64,000 bases of DNA, taken from Lachnospiraceae bacterium (GTDB lineage Bacteria; Bacillota; Clostridia; Lachnospirales; Lachnospiraceae). Below, one piece after another: positions 33,872 through 46,300 of this stretch. The translations under genes were made by a program, and so were the position numbers. The stretch lies in assembly GCA_016283575.1 (NCBI GenBank), contig JAEEND010000007.1:124001-188000 (forward strand), in the 5' to 3' direction. Under the pieces are notes generated by a model. That model saw only the letters and a list, made by a program, of their open reading frames with translations. It was not told the DNA's origin and ran no database searches. Numbering within the stretch: the first letter of the stretch is position 1; the number at the start of each line of letters is the position of its first letter.

Positions 33872-36599
33872 ATTAGATTGGAAAAAATATGCAGAGACCT
33901 TACGCCTTGCAGGCGCGGAAGGGATCGTTTTACTTAAAAATGACGGAAATGTGCTTCCGCTTGATCCAAAAGAAAAGGTTGCCTTATACGGAAGAGCTCA
34001 GTTTGATTATATTAAGAGCGGCTCCGGTTCCGGCGGTCTTGTTAATGTGCCCTATGTGGTAAATGTTTACGATGGCTTAAAGAACAGCGGAAGAGTAGCG
34101 GTGGACGAAAGCATTGCGGAAAGATATCGCACATGGCTTGTTGATAATCCCTACGACAGAGGTATCGGCTGGGCAGGAGAACCCTGGAGCCAGGTGGAAA
34201 TGCCTCTTGATGAAGCGATTGTTAAGGAGGATGCAAAAAGAAATACTGCCGCCATTGTTGTGGTAGGACGTCTTGCGGGCGAAGATAAGGATAATTCCGA
34301 AAGTGAAGGCAGCTACTTATTAAGAAGTGATGAGCGCGCCATGATCGAAACCGTATGTAAGAATTACGCAAAAAGCGTGATCGTGCTTAATTCCGGTAAT
34401 GTTATGGATATGAAGTGGGTTAAGGAATTTAATCCTTCTTCAGTGCTTTATGTATGGCAGGGAGGCGCCGAAGGCGGTAATTCCATCGCCGATATTTTGA
34501 CAGGTGTACTTTCACCATCCGGTCGTCTTGTTGATACCATCGCAGAAAATATCAGCGACTACCCCTGCATGGAAGACTTTGGAAACAAAGAAAAGCTTGT
34601 ATATACCGATGATATTTTTGTCGGTTACAGATATTTTGAAACCTTTGCAAAAGAAAAGGTTTTATATCCTTTCGGTTTCGGACTCTCCTATACGGAATTT
34701 GAACATAAAGCCGTACTGGGTCATGAAGAAGACAAGGTATGCGTTGTGGTAGAAGTGAAGAATACCGGCGCTTTTCCTGCAAAAGAAGTGTGTCAGGTTT
34801 ATGTTAAGGCACCGAAGGGAAAACTTTCAAAGCCCGCAAGAGAGCTTAAGGGATTTGCAAAGACCAAGGAAATAAAGCCCGGAAAGAAAGTAACCGTAGA
34901 GATAACATTTCCTTTTTCCGCAATGGCTTCTTTTGATGACGGCGGATACACGGGAAATCTTAATTCATATGTTCTTGAGCCCGGTGAATATGAAATCTAC
35001 GAAGGTAAGAATGTTCGCGAAGCAACCTGCGTAGGAAAGATAAATATTCCGGAGCTTATAGTTACTGAAACCGTAAGCGAAGCACTTGGACCGCATGAAA
35101 GCTTTAAGAGACTTGCGGTGGGAGCAGACGGCGAAAAGATTTACGAAGATGTGCCTTTGCGTGTTTCTTCTCAGAAAGAGCATTGCGAAGAAGCAAGAAA
35201 GGCCTTAAAGGATATTCCCTACGAAGCAGGCCTTAATTATAAATTCAAGGATGTTTACGATAAGAAGATCACTCTCGATGAATTTATTTCTTCATTAAAG
35301 GATGAAGATCTGATCGAGTTATGCCAGGGCGAAGGTATGTGTTCGGGAAGAGCCACTCCCGGTACAGCAGGCGCGTACATCGCTTCAACTGATGAACTTG
35401 AAAAGCATGGTCTTCCCACCATGTGCTGTTCCGACGGACCCAGCGGTATCCGTATGGATACGGGCGGTGTGGCAATGCAGACATCAAACGGTGTATCCCT
35501 TGCCTGCACCTTTAATAAGGAGCTGGTGGAAGAAGTATTTACATACATCGGTATGGAGCTTCGAATTGACGAAATCGACACCTTACTGGGCCCCGGCATC
35601 AATATTCACAGATGCCCTCTTAACGGACGTAATTTTGAGTACTTCAGCGAAGATCCCTTTGTTTCAGGCACCATGACCGTGGCAGAATTAAAGGGTATGC
35701 ATAAATACAATGTAACAGGAACCATCAAGCATTTCTGCTGTAACAACCAGGAAACAGGACGATTCACGGAAGATACCGTGATTTCTAAGAGAGCTTTAAG
35801 AGAGATCTATTTAAAGAGCTTTGAAATGGCAGTTAAGGAAGCGGGCGCTTACAGCATCATGACAAGCTACAACCTTGTTAACGGTGTTCATACCGCATCT
35901 TCTTTTGACTTGAATCAGATAGTCTTAAGAAAGGACTGGGGCTTCACCGGCATCACCATGACTGACTGGTGGTCACCTCTTAATCTTGAAGGCGGCGAAA
36001 GCATTCGTGACGGTCTTGGATACATGATTTTGGCCGGCGGTGATGTATATATGGTTAATCCCAATGTGGCAGAATCAGAAAACAGTAAGCATGCCAAGGA
36101 ATCTCTTAAGAACGGCCTTATCGAAAGAAAAGATCTGGTAAGAAATGCCGAGGAACTTTTATCAAATGCATTAAAGTCCAATGCTATGGCGCGTCTTGCA
36201 GGAAAGAAGGATAAGGTTGTACACATAAATCCTTTTGAATCAAATTCCGAAAAGGTTAATGTGATAGAAGTAAAGGTTATGGATGAAACCCCTATTGATG
36301 TTTCAAGACTTGATATGTCAAAGGGCGTAAAGAATCAGATTCAGATTACCAGCGATAAAGCATCTTCCTATGACCTGATACTTGAAACGGAGATCGAAGG
36401 CACGGAAATGGCTCAGATAAATCTTTCCGTAAGCGTGAATATGTCTCCCAAGGGAGCCATTGCCCGTAACGGATCGGATAAGAGCTTAAAGACCGATGTT
36501 ATTGAACTTGGTCTTATCAGAAATCCTTTGTTTAACGTAAACCTTGTGGCCAGTCAGGACGGATTGACAGTTAAGAGCCTGATCATCAAGCGGAAATAA
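33861..36599 (+). CDS. GH3 beta-glucosidase with inverted domain order
   Basis: The 912-residue enzyme has the usual GH3 domains in reverse. Residues about 10-260 are the GH3 C-domain (IVLLKNDGNVLPL, GEDKDNSESEG at 140-150 with candidate acid/base glutamates, YPFGFGLSY). A fibronectin-III-like domain follows (about 285-370). The TIM-barrel N-domain comes last (about 440-760), with CCSDGPSGIR, GPGINIHRCPLNGRNFEYFSEDP and nucleophile D702 in MTDWW. Ruminococcus albus and Butyrivibrio beta-glucosidases share this order. There is no signal peptide, so it acts in the cytoplasm. The start is TTG after GAGGAG. Confidence 0.92.
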   Translation: MKIKLDWKKYAETLRLAGAEGIVLLKNDGNVLPLDPKEKVALYGRAQFDYIKSGSGSGGLVNVPYVVNVYDGLKNSGRVAVDESIAERYRTWLVDNPYDRGIGWAGEPWSQVEMPLDEAIVKEDAKRNTAAIVVVGRLAGEDKDNSESEGSYLLRSDERAMIETVCKNYAKSVIVLNSGNVMDMKWVKEFNPSSVLYVWQGGAEGGNSIADILTGVLSPSGRLVDTIAENISDYPCMEDFGNKEKLVYTDDIFVGYRYFETFAKEKVLYPFGFGLSYTEFEHKAVLGHEEDKVCVVVEVKNTGAFPAKEVCQVYVKAPKGKLSKPARELKGFAKTKEIKPGKKVTVEITFPFSAMASFDDGGYTGNLNSYVLEPGEYEIYEGKNVREATCVGKINIPELIVTETVSEALGPHESFKRLAVGADGEKIYEDVPLRVSSQKEHCEEARKALKDIPYEAGLNYKFKDVYDKKITLDEFISSLKDEDLIELCQGEGMCSGRATPGTAGAYIASTDELEKHGLPTMCCSDGPSGIRMDTGGVAMQTSNGVSLACTFNKELVEEVFTYIGMELRIDEIDTLLGPGINIHRCPLNGRNFEYFSEDPFVSGTMTVAELKGMHKYNVTGTIKHFCCNNQETGRFTEDTVISKRALREIYLKSFEMAVKEAGAYSIMTSYNLVNGVHTASSFDLNQIVLRKDWGFTGITMTDWWSPLNLEGGESIRDGLGYMILAGGDVYMVNPNVAESENSKHAKESLKNGLIERKDLVRNAEELLSNALKSNAMARLAGKKDKVVHINPFESNSEKVNVIEVKVMDETPIDVSRLDMSKGVKNQIQITSDKASSYDLILETEIEGTEMAQINLSVSVNMSPKGAIARNGSDKSLKTDVIELGLIRNPLFNVNLVASQDGLTVKSLIIKRK

Positions 36600-36613
36600 T
36601 TCCGGGAAAACCC

Positions 36614-39208
36614 ATGAACTTCCAATACTTAAACTTCAGAGTATATAAAAAATATAAAAATACGATCAACAGGGAGAATTATAAAGGCTTCATGCTTGGC
36701 GGAGGCCTTTTTCTCCTGTGTCTTTCCATAGACCTGTTTGCAAGGTTTATAATTTCTCCCAAGGAGTTTCCCTGGTACTACATTGTCTTTGAGGTGATCT
36801 ATGCATTTCTTATAGCGTCAACGGCCATCTTCAAGGATTTTGTTAAGGAACACAGCTACGTTTCAGCCATTGTATGGCTTTTTGTAGGCGGACTGTTTCT
36901 TTTATCTGCGGCATATGTGTACAGGATCAAATATGTATTTGCTCTGTATGCAATACTTTCTCTTGCCTATTCACTGTATCTCATTTTAAATCCTTTATAC
37001 CATGTCATAAGCCAGGTGTTCTTTTGCTTTCTTCTAAGCATTATAAGTTATTGCACTGAGGAAGTCATGGACCCCGGAATGTGGATGCGTAACATCCTTA
37101 CTGCCTTCGTAGTCATGGTTGTGGGCATTTCCGCATCCAATGTGCGTCTTGAGAATCTTCTTTGTAAAAATGAATTAGTAAGGATCGCCGGCGGATCCCT
37201 TGAATATTTTGATTCCGACAGTGATGAAGCATGGGAAACGGGACGAAGAGTAAGCATGTTCGGTGGTAAAGCCGAAAATACCAGAAAGTATTTTTCTTTT
37301 GCCATGGACATTGATGACGGAAAGATCATTCATGTCCGGAAAAATAATATTCTCGGACTTTATACCGACATGAGCTATACCCTTGCGATCGGCGAAATTG
37401 CAGAGCGTATCGAAGGCGAAGGGCAGAGAGCCAGGTTTAAGCGTTTCTTCAGCAAAGATAATCTGAGAAAGGCATACAAGGAAAAGGTTGAGAATATGTC
37501 CATTCTTTTTCCCTTTAATGCTCAAGACGGAGAGCTTTACTGGATAGTAATGGATATTTCGCTCTTACGTGATCCCATGTCAGGGAACTTAAACTGCGCG
37601 GTTATGTGTGAAGATTATACCAATGACCGTATGCTTACGGATATTTTAAGCGCTTTCATTAAGGAGCCTTATGAATCTGCCTACGTATTTGACCCCGCCG
37701 ACGGAAACTGTGTTCAGTTTACGGCAAACAGCGACGGCATTGTGCAGAAATTCAGTGACAGTTATGAAGAAACAAGACTTGCTTATATAAGAAACAATCT
37801 GGCTCGGTATGATGTAGAAAGAGCCATGGAGCTTTCTTCTTATGATAATATATCGGAGCACCTGATGTCCGACGGTTATTTCCAGTACACGGTGGATGAG
37901 ATCGCGGAAAACGGAAGCGTCCTTAAAAAGCTCTTTAAACATTCATATCTTAATGAGCTTAAAAACAGGATCCTTATTACCAAGCAGGATATTACCGATG
38001 TTATCAACAAGGATAACGCGGCAAGACTTAAGATAGAAAAAGCGCTTATAGAAAAAGAAACCGCCATGAAGGCGAAAGAAGATTTCTTAACAAGAATGAG
38101 CCATGAGATGCGTACTCCCATGAATGCGATCCTCGGTCTTTCCACATTGATGAAGGACGAGATCAACAATCCCAAGGCCTTAAGCGGTTATCTTGAAAAG
38201 ATAAAATATTCCGGAGATTTTCTTTTGCAGCTGATCAACGATATGCTGGATATCAGCAAGATGGCTGCGGACCAGATCGAACTTGTAAAAGAACCCTTCG
38301 TCATGGATCAGCTTTGGGAAACCGTCAATATGATGATCGTTCCTTTGGCTAAAAACAAGGGCGTGGATCTTTCCATGGAAAACAGTATTCCTTCGGACCT
38401 TGTGATCTTAACGGATAAATTAAGATTCAATCAGATCATGATCAATCTTTTAAACAATTCCATTAAGTACACTCCCGAGGGAGGAAGTGTGGTATTTAAG
38501 TGCCGCGAGATAGAGAGAAAAGACGGAAATGTTCTTTTGGAATTTATCATAAAGGATAACGGCGTTGGCATGAGCGAAGAATTCATGCAGCATATGTTTG
38601 AACCTTTCACTCAGGAAGTGAGCACGGTGGAAGCCACACTTGCGGGAACCGGCCTGGGGCTCTCCATTGTAAAGGGTCTTATGGATGCATTTAACGGCGA
38701 CATAAAGATAAAGAGTAAAAAAGGAAAGGGTTCCGAATTTAATCTGAAGATTCCTTTTGAAATAGGTGAAGCAAGAAAGTCCGTCGAAAGAAAGTCGGAA
38801 GAGATCGATTTAAGCGGTATCAAGGCTTTGCTTGTGGAAGATAATGATATAAACCGGATGATCGCAACGGAGCTTCTTGAAAAGAAGGACATATTTGTTA
38901 CTACAGCCAATAACGGCGCGGAAGCCATAGAATACTTCAACAATTCCGAGGAAGGTTACTTTGATGTGATCCTTATGGATATAAGAATGCCGGTCATGAA
39001 CGGACTTAAGGCAACAAGAGCCATTAGATCCATGAACAGAGCCGATGCAAAGACCGTTCCGATCATAGCAATGACAGCCAACGCCTTTGAATCGGATATA
39101 CAGGCCTCCTGGGAAGCGGGGCTTGATTACCATCTTTCAAAGCCCATAGACCCCCATAAACTTTACGAGGTAATTGATGAATTTGTATGTGGAAGTCGCG
39201 AAAAATAG
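36614..39208 (+). CDS. Hybrid sensor histidine kinase
   Basis: The 864-residue protein has six to seven N-terminal membrane segments (residues about 20-190) and a linker of about 270 residues. The HisKA domain carries phosphorylatable H497 in SHEMRTPMNAI. A HATPase domain (NQIMINLLNNSIKYTPEGG, DNGVGMSEEFM, GTGLGLSIVK) follows, then a C-terminal receiver with D789 in LMDIRMPVMNG. It senses an unknown signal and may relay phosphate through a partner such as the HD-GYP regulator at 28.2 kb. It lies 14 bp after the GH3 gene and directly before rpoB, where rplJ-rplL would be expected. Confidence 0.9.
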   Translation: MNFQYLNFRVYKKYKNTINRENYKGFMLGGGLFLLCLSIDLFARFIISPKEFPWYYIVFEVIYAFLIASTAIFKDFVKEHSYVSAIVWLFVGGLFLLSAAYVYRIKYVFALYAILSLAYSLYLILNPLYHVISQVFFCFLLSIISYCTEEVMDPGMWMRNILTAFVVMVVGISASNVRLENLLCKNELVRIAGGSLEYFDSDSDEAWETGRRVSMFGGKAENTRKYFSFAMDIDDGKIIHVRKNNILGLYTDMSYTLAIGEIAERIEGEGQRARFKRFFSKDNLRKAYKEKVENMSILFPFNAQDGELYWIVMDISLLRDPMSGNLNCAVMCEDYTNDRMLTDILSAFIKEPYESAYVFDPADGNCVQFTANSDGIVQKFSDSYEETRLAYIRNNLARYDVERAMELSSYDNISEHLMSDGYFQYTVDEIAENGSVLKKLFKHSYLNELKNRILITKQDITDVINKDNAARLKIEKALIEKETAMKAKEDFLTRMSHEMRTPMNAILGLSTLMKDEINNPKALSGYLEKIKYSGDFLLQLINDMLDISKMAADQIELVKEPFVMDQLWETVNMMIVPLAKNKGVDLSMENSIPSDLVILTDKLRFNQIMINLLNNSIKYTPEGGSVVFKCREIERKDGNVLLEFIIKDNGVGMSEEFMQHMFEPFTQEVSTVEATLAGTGLGLSIVKGLMDAFNGDIKIKSKKGKGSEFNLKIPFEIGEARKSVERKSEEIDLSGIKALLVEDNDINRMIATELLEKKDIFVTTANNGAEAIEYFNNSEEGYFDVILMDIRMPVMNGLKATRAIRSMNRADAKTVPIIAMTANAFESDIQASWEAGLDYHLSKPIDPHKLYEVIDEFVCGSREK

Positions 39209-39215
39209 CAAAAAA

Positions 39216-39254
39216 CAAAGCTTTCAAAAAAATTTGAAAGCTTTGCTTTTTTTT
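39216..39254 (+). terminator. Terminator before rpoB
   Basis: CAAAGCTTTCAAA and TTTGAAAGCTTTG form a perfect stem with an AAAA loop, followed by C and an eight-T run. The T-run ends two bases before the -35 box of the rpoB promoter. Confidence 0.9.
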
Positions 39255-39255
39255 G

Positions 39256-39284
39256 TTGACTTGCATTTTGATTTGTAATATACT
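39256..39284 (+). promoter_or_regulatory. rpoBC promoter
   Basis: TTGACT at 39256-39261 and TATACT at 39279-39284 are 17 bp apart, a strong sigma-A promoter. It gives rpoBC transcription independent of ribosomal protein genes, with a leader of roughly 80 nt. Confidence 0.8.
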
Positions 39285-39368
39285 GTATGTTGCTCTATTG
39301 TGGAGTGCTATGTTTTTTTATGGCTTTTTTTACGAATAAATAAAGGCTAAATCATAAGAACGGGGTGC

Positions 39369-42300
39369 ATGTCAATGGAAAAAAACAGAATACGTTCAGT
39401 TGCCGCAGGCAAAAATATACGTATGAGTTATCAAAGACAAAAAGAAGTTTTGGAAATGCCCAACCTTATTGAAGTCCAGAAGGATTCCTACGAGTGGTTC
39501 CTTACAGACGGATTACAGGAAGTATTTGACGACATTTCTCCTATTGAAGACTTCGGCGGACGTTTAAGTCTCGAATTTGTAAGCGCAGAGCTTTGCAAGG
39601 ATGATGCCAAGTATACAATAGAAAAATGTAAAGAACGTGATGCGACTTTCGCAGCACCTTTAAAGGTCAAAGTACGTCTTTGCAATAAGGAAACCGGAGC
39701 TATTATCGAACATGATATATTCATGGGCGATTTACCGTTAATGACCGATACAGGTACATTTGTAATAAACGGTGCAGAAAGAGTTATCGTAAGCCAGATG
39801 GTTCGTTCTCCCGGTATCTATTACAATATTGAACACGATAAGATCGGTAAGAGACTGTATTATTCAACCGTAATCCCTAACAGAGGTGCATGGCTTGAAT
39901 ACGAAACAGACTCCAACGATGTTTTTTACGTGCGCGTTGACAGAACCAGAAAGGTTCCCATCACCGTGCTCCTTCGTGCACTGGGACTCGGCACCAATGA
40001 CGAGATTCGTGAAGTGTTCGGAGACGAAGCTAAGATTGAAGCTTCATTCACCAAAGATACAGCCACCAATTATCAGGATGGTCTTCTTGAATTATATAAG
40101 AAGATTCGTCCCGGAGAACCCCTTTCCGTTGACAACGCTAAGAGCTTAATCGAAGGCATGTTCTTTGATCCCAAGCGTTATGACTTGGCCAGAGTCGGAA
40201 GATATAAATTTAATAAGAAGCTTTCTTTCAGATCAAGATTAAAGAACCAGGTACTTGCAGAGGATGTAGTTTCTCCCATTACCGGTGAAGTGATCGCTGA
40301 AAGAGGCACAAAGATCACACTTGAACTTGCAGATGTAATGCAGAATTCCGCAGTTCCTTATGTATATATTCAGACCGAAGAAAAGATTGAAAAAGTTATC
40401 TCCAATCTTATGGTAAGAATTGAGAACTTCGTGGATTGCGATCCCGAAGAACTCGGCATTCAGGAAGCTGTTCATTATCCTACTCTTGCAGCAATCCTTG
40501 AAGAGTACGCTGATGACAATGATGCTTTATTTGAAGCAATCAGAAAGAATGTCCACAACCTTGTTCCCAAGCATATTACCAAGGAAGATATTTTTGCTTC
40601 CATCAACTACAATATGCATCTTGAATACGGCATCGGACATGATGACGATATCGACCACTTAGGAAACAGACGTATCCGTGCAGTGGGCGAATTATTACAG
40701 AACCAGTATCGTATCGGTCTTTCCAGACTTGAAAGAGTTGTAAGAGAAAGAATGCAGACACACGATACCGAGGAAGTTACTCCTCAGGCTCTTATCAACA
40801 TTAAGCCCGTACAGGCAGCTGTTAAGGAATTCTTCGGTTCCTCACAGTTATCCCAGTTCATGGATCAGAACAACCCTCTTGGTGAGCTGACTCACAAGAG
40901 ACGTTTATCTGCCCTTGGTCCCGGCGGTCTTTCAAGAGAAAGAGCATCCTTTGAAGTTCGAGACGTACACTATTCGCACTACGGTCGTATGTGTCCTATC
41001 GAAACACCCGAAGGTCCCAACATCGGTCTTATCAACTCTCTTGCATCCTATGCTAGAATCAATACATACGGATTTATCGAAGCTCCTTATCGTAAGATCG
41101 ATAAGACAGATCCCGAAAATCCTCGTGTTACCGACGAAGTAGTTTACATGACAGCTGATGAAGAAGATAACTATCATGTAGCTCAGGCTAACGTAGCACT
41201 TAACCCCGACGGAACATTCGTTAAGAAGTCCGTTTCCGGTCGTTACAGAGAAGAGACTCAGGAATACCCCATCACCATGTTCGATTACATGGACGTATCT
41301 CCTAAGATGGTATTCTCAGTTGCTACAGCACTTATTCCTTTCTTACAGAACGACGATGCTAACCGTGCCCTCATGGGTTCAAACATGCAGCGTCAGGCAG
41401 TGCCTCTTATGGTGACCGAAGCTCCCGTAGTAGGAACCGGTATGGAACCCAAGGCAGCCGTTGACGCAGGTGTTTGTGTGGTTGCAAAAGAAAGCGGTAC
41501 AGTAGAATATGTATCTTCAAACCTTATCCGTGTTGCACAGGATAACGGCGAAGTTGTAGATTACAAGCTTGCAAAGTTCCAGAGAAGTAACCAGAGTAAC
41601 TGCTACAACCAGAGACCCATCGTATTCAAGGGTAACAGAGTAGCAAAGGGCGAAGTTATCGCTGACGGTGCTTCCACCTCCGGCGGAGAACTTGCACTTG
41701 GTAAGAACCCTCTTATCGGTTTCATGACCTGGGAAGGTTACAACTACGAAGATGCTGTTCTTCTTAGTGAAAGACTTGTACAGGATGATGTTTACACATC
41801 CATCCATATTGAAGAATATGAAGCAGAAGCACGTGACACCAAGTTAGGACCCGAAGAGATTACTCGCGATGTTCCCGGTGTCGGTGAAGAAGCTCTTAAG
41901 GATCTTGATGACCGCGGCGTGATCAGAATCGGTGCGGAAGTAAGAGCCGGAGATATCCTTGTAGGTAAGGTTACACCTAAGGGTGAAACAGAACTTACAG
42001 CAGAAGAAAGACTCCTTCGTGCAATCTTCGGTGAAAAGGCAAGAGAAGTAAGAGATACTTCCCTTAAGGTGCCTCACGGCGAATACGGTATCGTAGTTGA
42101 TGCCAAGGTATTTACAAGAGAAAACGGCGATGAGTTATCACCCGGTGTTAACCAGTCCGTTCGCGTATATATTGCTCAGAAACGTAAGATCAGCGTCGGT
42201 GATAAGATGGCCGGTCGTCACGGTAACAAGGGTGTCGTTTCAAGAGTTCTTCCTGTAGAAGATATGCCTTATCTTCCTAACGGTCGTCCTCTTGATATCG

Positions 42301-43283
42301 TACTTAACCCTCTGGGCGTACCTTCCCGTATGAATATCGGTCAGGTCCTTGAAATTCACTTATCTCTTGCTGCCAAGGCTCTTGGCTTCAACGTTGCAAC
42401 ACCTGTATTTGACGGTGCTAACGAGCGAGATATTATGGACACACTGGATCTTGCCAACGACTATGTAAACCTTCCTTTCGATGAAGCTGAAGCTAAGGCT
42501 CAGGCTGAAAAAGAAGGAACGAAATATGATAAGAACGCGGATACATTTACAAGTAAGCATGGCGAAGAATTACTTCCCGAAGTACTTCAGTACTTATCCG
42601 ACAACAGAGAACACAGAAGCCTTTGGAAGGGCGTGCCCATCTCCAGAGACGGTAAGGTAAGACTCCGTGACGGTAGAACAGGTGAATACTTCGACGGCCC
42701 TGTAACCATCGGTCACATGCATTACTTAAAGCTCCACCACTTGGTAGACGATAAGATCCACGCACGTTCAACCGGTCCTTACTCCCTCGTAACTCAGCAG
42801 CCCCTCGGTGGTAAAGCTCAGTTCGGTGGACAGCGTTTCGGTGAAATGGAAGTTTGGGCTCTTGAAGCGTACGGTGCATCTTACACCCTTCAGGAAATCC
42901 TTACAGTTAAGTCCGATGATGTTATCGGCCGTGTAAAGACTTACGAAGCAATTATCAAGGGCGAAAACATTCCTAAGCCCGGTATACCTGAATCCTTCAA
43001 GGTATTACTTAAGGAATTACAGTCCCTTGGTCTTGACATTAAAGTATTACGTGATGATATGACTGAAATTGAAATTTCAGAGTCTATCGATTATGGCGAT
43101 ACCGATTATCGCACAGATCTCGAAGGCGAAGACAGAAGAAACGATGGAGATCGTGAATCCTTTGCTAAGAGCGGTTATCAGGTTCAGGAATTCAGCGATG
43201 AAGGTGAACTGGTAGAAGCAGAAGACGATTTCGCAGACGTTGATGATGACTTAGGCGATTTCGACGACGATTTCAATGAATAA
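39369..43283 (+). CDS. rpoB: RNA polymerase beta subunit
   Basis: This is full-length RpoB of 1304 residues, the catalytic beta subunit of RNA polymerase and target of rifampicin. The Rif-pocket segment [31 protein letters not shown] and the C-terminal [24 protein letters not shown] are intact. A Lachnospiraceae-type acidic C-terminal tail rich in D and E follows ([17 protein letters not shown]). A second ATG (39375) two codons in could also be the start. It shares an operon with rpoC. Confidence 0.98.
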   Translation: MSMEKNRIRSVAAGKNIRMSYQRQKEVLEMPNLIEVQKDSYEWFLTDGLQEVFDDISPIEDFGGRLSLEFVSAELCKDDAKYTIEKCKERDATFAAPLKVKVRLCNKETGAIIEHDIFMGDLPLMTDTGTFVINGAERVIVSQMVRSPGIYYNIEHDKIGKRLYYSTVIPNRGAWLEYETDSNDVFYVRVDRTRKVPITVLLRALGLGTNDEIREVFGDEAKIEASFTKDTATNYQDGLLELYKKIRPGEPLSVDNAKSLIEGMFFDPKRYDLARVGRYKFNKKLSFRSRLKNQVLAEDVVSPITGEVIAERGTKITLELADVMQNSAVPYVYIQTEEKIEKVISNLMVRIENFVDCDPEELGIQEAVHYPTLAAILEEYADDNDALFEAIRKNVHNLVPKHITKEDIFASINYNMHLEYGIGHDDDIDHLGNRRIRAVGELLQNQYRIGLSRLERVVRERMQTHDTEEVTPQALINIKPVQAAVKEFFGSSQLSQFMDQNNPLGELTHKRRLSALGPGGLSRERASFEVRDVHYSHYGRMCPIETPEGPNIGLINSLASYARINTYGFIEAPYRKIDKTDPENPRVTDEVVYMTADEEDNYHVAQANVALNPDGTFVKKSVSGRYREETQEYPITMFDYMDVSPKMVFSVATALIPFLQNDDANRALMGSNMQRQAVPLMVTEAPVVGTGMEPKAAVDAGVCVVAKESGTVEYVSSNLIRVAQDNGEVVDYKLAKFQRSNQSNCYNQRPIVFKGNRVAKGEVIADGASTSGGELALGKNPLIGFMTWEGYNYEDAVLLSERLVQDDVYTSIHIEEYEAEARDTKLGPEEITRDVPGVGEEALKDLDDRGVIRIGAEVRAGDILVGKVTPKGETELTAEERLLRAIFGEKAREVRDTSLKVPHGEYGIVVDAKVFTRENGDELSPGVNQSVRVYIAQKRKISVGDKMAGRHGNKGVVSRVLPVEDMPYLPNGRPLDIVLNPLGVPSRMNIGQVLEIHLSLAAKALGFNVATPVFDGANERDIMDTLDLANDYVNLPFDEAEAKAQAEKEGTKYDKNADTFTSKHGEELLPEVLQYLSDNREHRSLWKGVPISRDGKVRLRDGRTGEYFDGPVTIGHMHYLKLHHLVDDKIHARSTGPYSLVTQQPLGGKAQFGGQRFGEMEVWALEAYGASYTLQEILTVKSDDVIGRVKTYEAIIKGENIPKPGIPESFKVLLKELQSLGLDIKVLRDDMTEIEISESIDYGDTDYRTDLEGEDRRNDGDRESFAKSGYQVQEFSDEGELVEAEDDFADVDDDLGDFDDDFNE

Positions 43284-43318
43284 GCGGTACCGAAAAAAAC
43301 AGTAAAGGAGCGCCATAA

Positions 43319-46300
43319 ATGCCGGATATAAATAATAACACATATCAACCTATGACATTTGATGCCATTCAGATAGGTTTGGCTTCACCTGAGAAGATCA
43401 GACAGTGGTCAAGACGTGGAGATGATCCCGATTTTGGTATTGTTACGAAGCCTGAAACAATAAACTACAGAACTCTTAAGCCCGAAAAGGACGGTCTGTT
43501 CTGTGAAAAGATTTTCGGACCCAGCAAAGACTGGGAATGCCATTGCGGTAAGTACAAGAAGATTCGCTATAAAGGCGTTATCTGCGACCGTTGTGGTGTA
43601 GAAGTTACCAAATCCAACGTACGTCGTGAACGTATGGGCCGTATCGAACTTGCTGCTCCCGTTTCACATATTTGGTACTTCAAGGGAATTCCTTCCCGTA
43701 TGGGACTTATACTTGATATATCTCCCAGAGTACTTGAAAAAGTATTATATTTCGCTTCCTACATCGTACTTGATAAGGGTGAAACCAATCTTGATTACAT
43801 GCAGGTTCTTTCTGAAAAAGAATATCAGGAAGCAGTTGAAACTTACGGCTCCAATAAATTCCGTGTAGGAATGGGTGCCGAAGCCATCAAAGAATTATTA
43901 CAGGCGATCGACCTTGACAAAGAAGCAGTAGCTTTAAAAGAAGAGCTCATGGAATCCACAGGTCAGAAGAGAGCAAGGATCGTAAAGAGACTTGAAGTAG
44001 TGGAAGCATTCCGTGAATCCAAGAACAAGCCCGAATGGATGATCATGGACGTTGTTCCCGTAATCCCTCCGGATCTTCGTCCTATGGTACAGCTTGACGG
44101 TGGTCGTTTTGCTACATCTGACTTAAACGATCTTTACAGACGTATCATTAACCGTAACAACCGTCTCCAGAGACTTCTTGAACTCGGCGCTCCCGATATC
44201 ATCGTGAGAAACGAAAAGAGAATGCTTCAGGAAGCTGTTGATGCTCTTATTGATAACGGCCGTAGAGGCAGACCCGTAACAGGCCCCGGTAACAGACCTC
44301 TTAAGTCTCTTTCCGATATGTTAAAGGGTAAGAGCGGACGTTTCCGTCAGAACCTCCTTGGTAAGCGTGTAGACTACTCAGGACGTTCCGTTATCGTAGT
44401 AGGACCCGAACTTAAGATTTATCAGTGCGGTCTTCCTAAGGAAATGGCCATTGAATTGTTTAAACCCTTCGTTATGAAGGAACTTGTGGGCAGAGGAATC
44501 TCCCAGAATATTAAGAATGCCAAGAAGCTTGTAGAACGTCTTGATCCTCAGGTTTGGGATGTACTTGAAGAAGTTATCGCAGAGCACCCTGTAATGCTTA
44601 ACCGTGCTCCTACACTTCACAGACTTGGTATTCAGGCTTTCGAGCCCATCCTTGTAGAAGGTAAGGCTATTAAGCTTCATCCCCTTGTATGTACCGCTTT
44701 CAACGCCGACTTCGACGGTGACCAGATGGCTGTACACCTTCCTTTAAGTGTTGAAGCTCAGGCAGAATGCAGATTCTTACTGCTTTCTCCCAATAACCTT
44801 CTTAAGCCTTCAGACGGTGGCCCCGTTGCCGTTCCTTCACAGGATATGGTCCTTGGTATCTACTACTTAACCATGAAGAAGTATGCAGATTTCTCATCTG
44901 ATGCTGAATTCGTTAAGGATGTGGTAGCAGAATTTGCTTCCATCGACGAAGCTAAGGCTGCTTACAATGATTACCAGGATAAGGTAGCAAAGGCTGTTAA
45001 GGGTAAAGAAGGCGATGCTGCAAAGGCTGCAGTTGAAGCCATCAAGGGACCCAAGCTTGATGCAGAAGCTCATATCAAGGTATGTGTTGACCCCGAAAGA
45101 AATCGTGTGGTTGCTTGCCGCATGATCGATATTCTTGGCAGATACTACAATTCTACCAACGAGGCAATGCTTGCCTACGAAAATAAAGAAATCTCCCTCC
45201 ATCAGACTATTTTCGTAAAGAGAACAGCTGAATTTAACGGAGAAACAGTAGAAGGTGTAATCGAGACAACCCTCGGTAGATTACTCTTCAACGAAATCCT
45301 TCCTCAGGATTTAGGCTATGTGGAAAGAGACAGTGCTGAAAACGCACTTAAGCTTGAAGTTGATTTCCATGTAGGTAGAAAGCAGTTAAAGCAGATCCTT
45401 GAAAAGGTTATCAATATTCACGGTGCTTCAGTTACCGCTGAAACCCTCGACCTTATCAAGGCTACAGGTTACAAGTATTCAACAAGAGCAGCTATGACCG
45501 TATCAATTTCCGATATGACCGTACCTGCATCCAAGCCTGAGATTCTTGAAGAAGCTCAGCAGACCATCGATAAGATTACAAGAAACTTCAGACGTGGTCT
45601 TGTAACAGATGAAGAAAGATATCGTTCAGTTGTTGAAACCTGGACCGCTGCAGATAACAGACTTACCAAAGACCTTCTTGATGGTCTTGATAAATACAAC
45701 AACATCTTCATGATGGCTGACTCCGGTGCCCGTGGTAGTAACCAGCAGATCAAGCAGCTTGCAGGTATGCGTGGACTTATGGCGGATACAACCGGTCGTA
45801 CCATTGAATTGCCTATTAAATCAAACTTCCGTGAAGGTCTTGACGTACTCGAATACTTCATGTCCGCTCACGGTGCTCGTAAGGGTCTTTCCGATACAGC
45901 TATCAGAACAGCTGACTCCGGTTACCTTACACGTCGAATGGTTGACGTATCACAGGAACTTATTATCCGTGAACTTGACTGTTCATTAGGCAGAGATGAG
46001 ATCCCCGGTTCCGAAGTTTATGCTTTCATGGATGGTAAAGAAACCATCGAAGGCTTAAAGGATCGTATCCAGGGAAGATACGTATGTGAAGATATTAAGT
46101 CCGTAAAGGGCGATGTGATCGTTAAGAAGAATCACATGATCACTCCTTCAAGAGCTGCAAGGATCTTAAAGGAAGGTATCGATTCTCACGGACAGCCCGT
46201 AGCAGACAATCCTAACGCACGTATCAAGGTTCGTAACATCCTTTGCTGCCGTTCACACAACGGTATCTGTGCTAAGTGTTACGGTGCCAACATGGCAACA

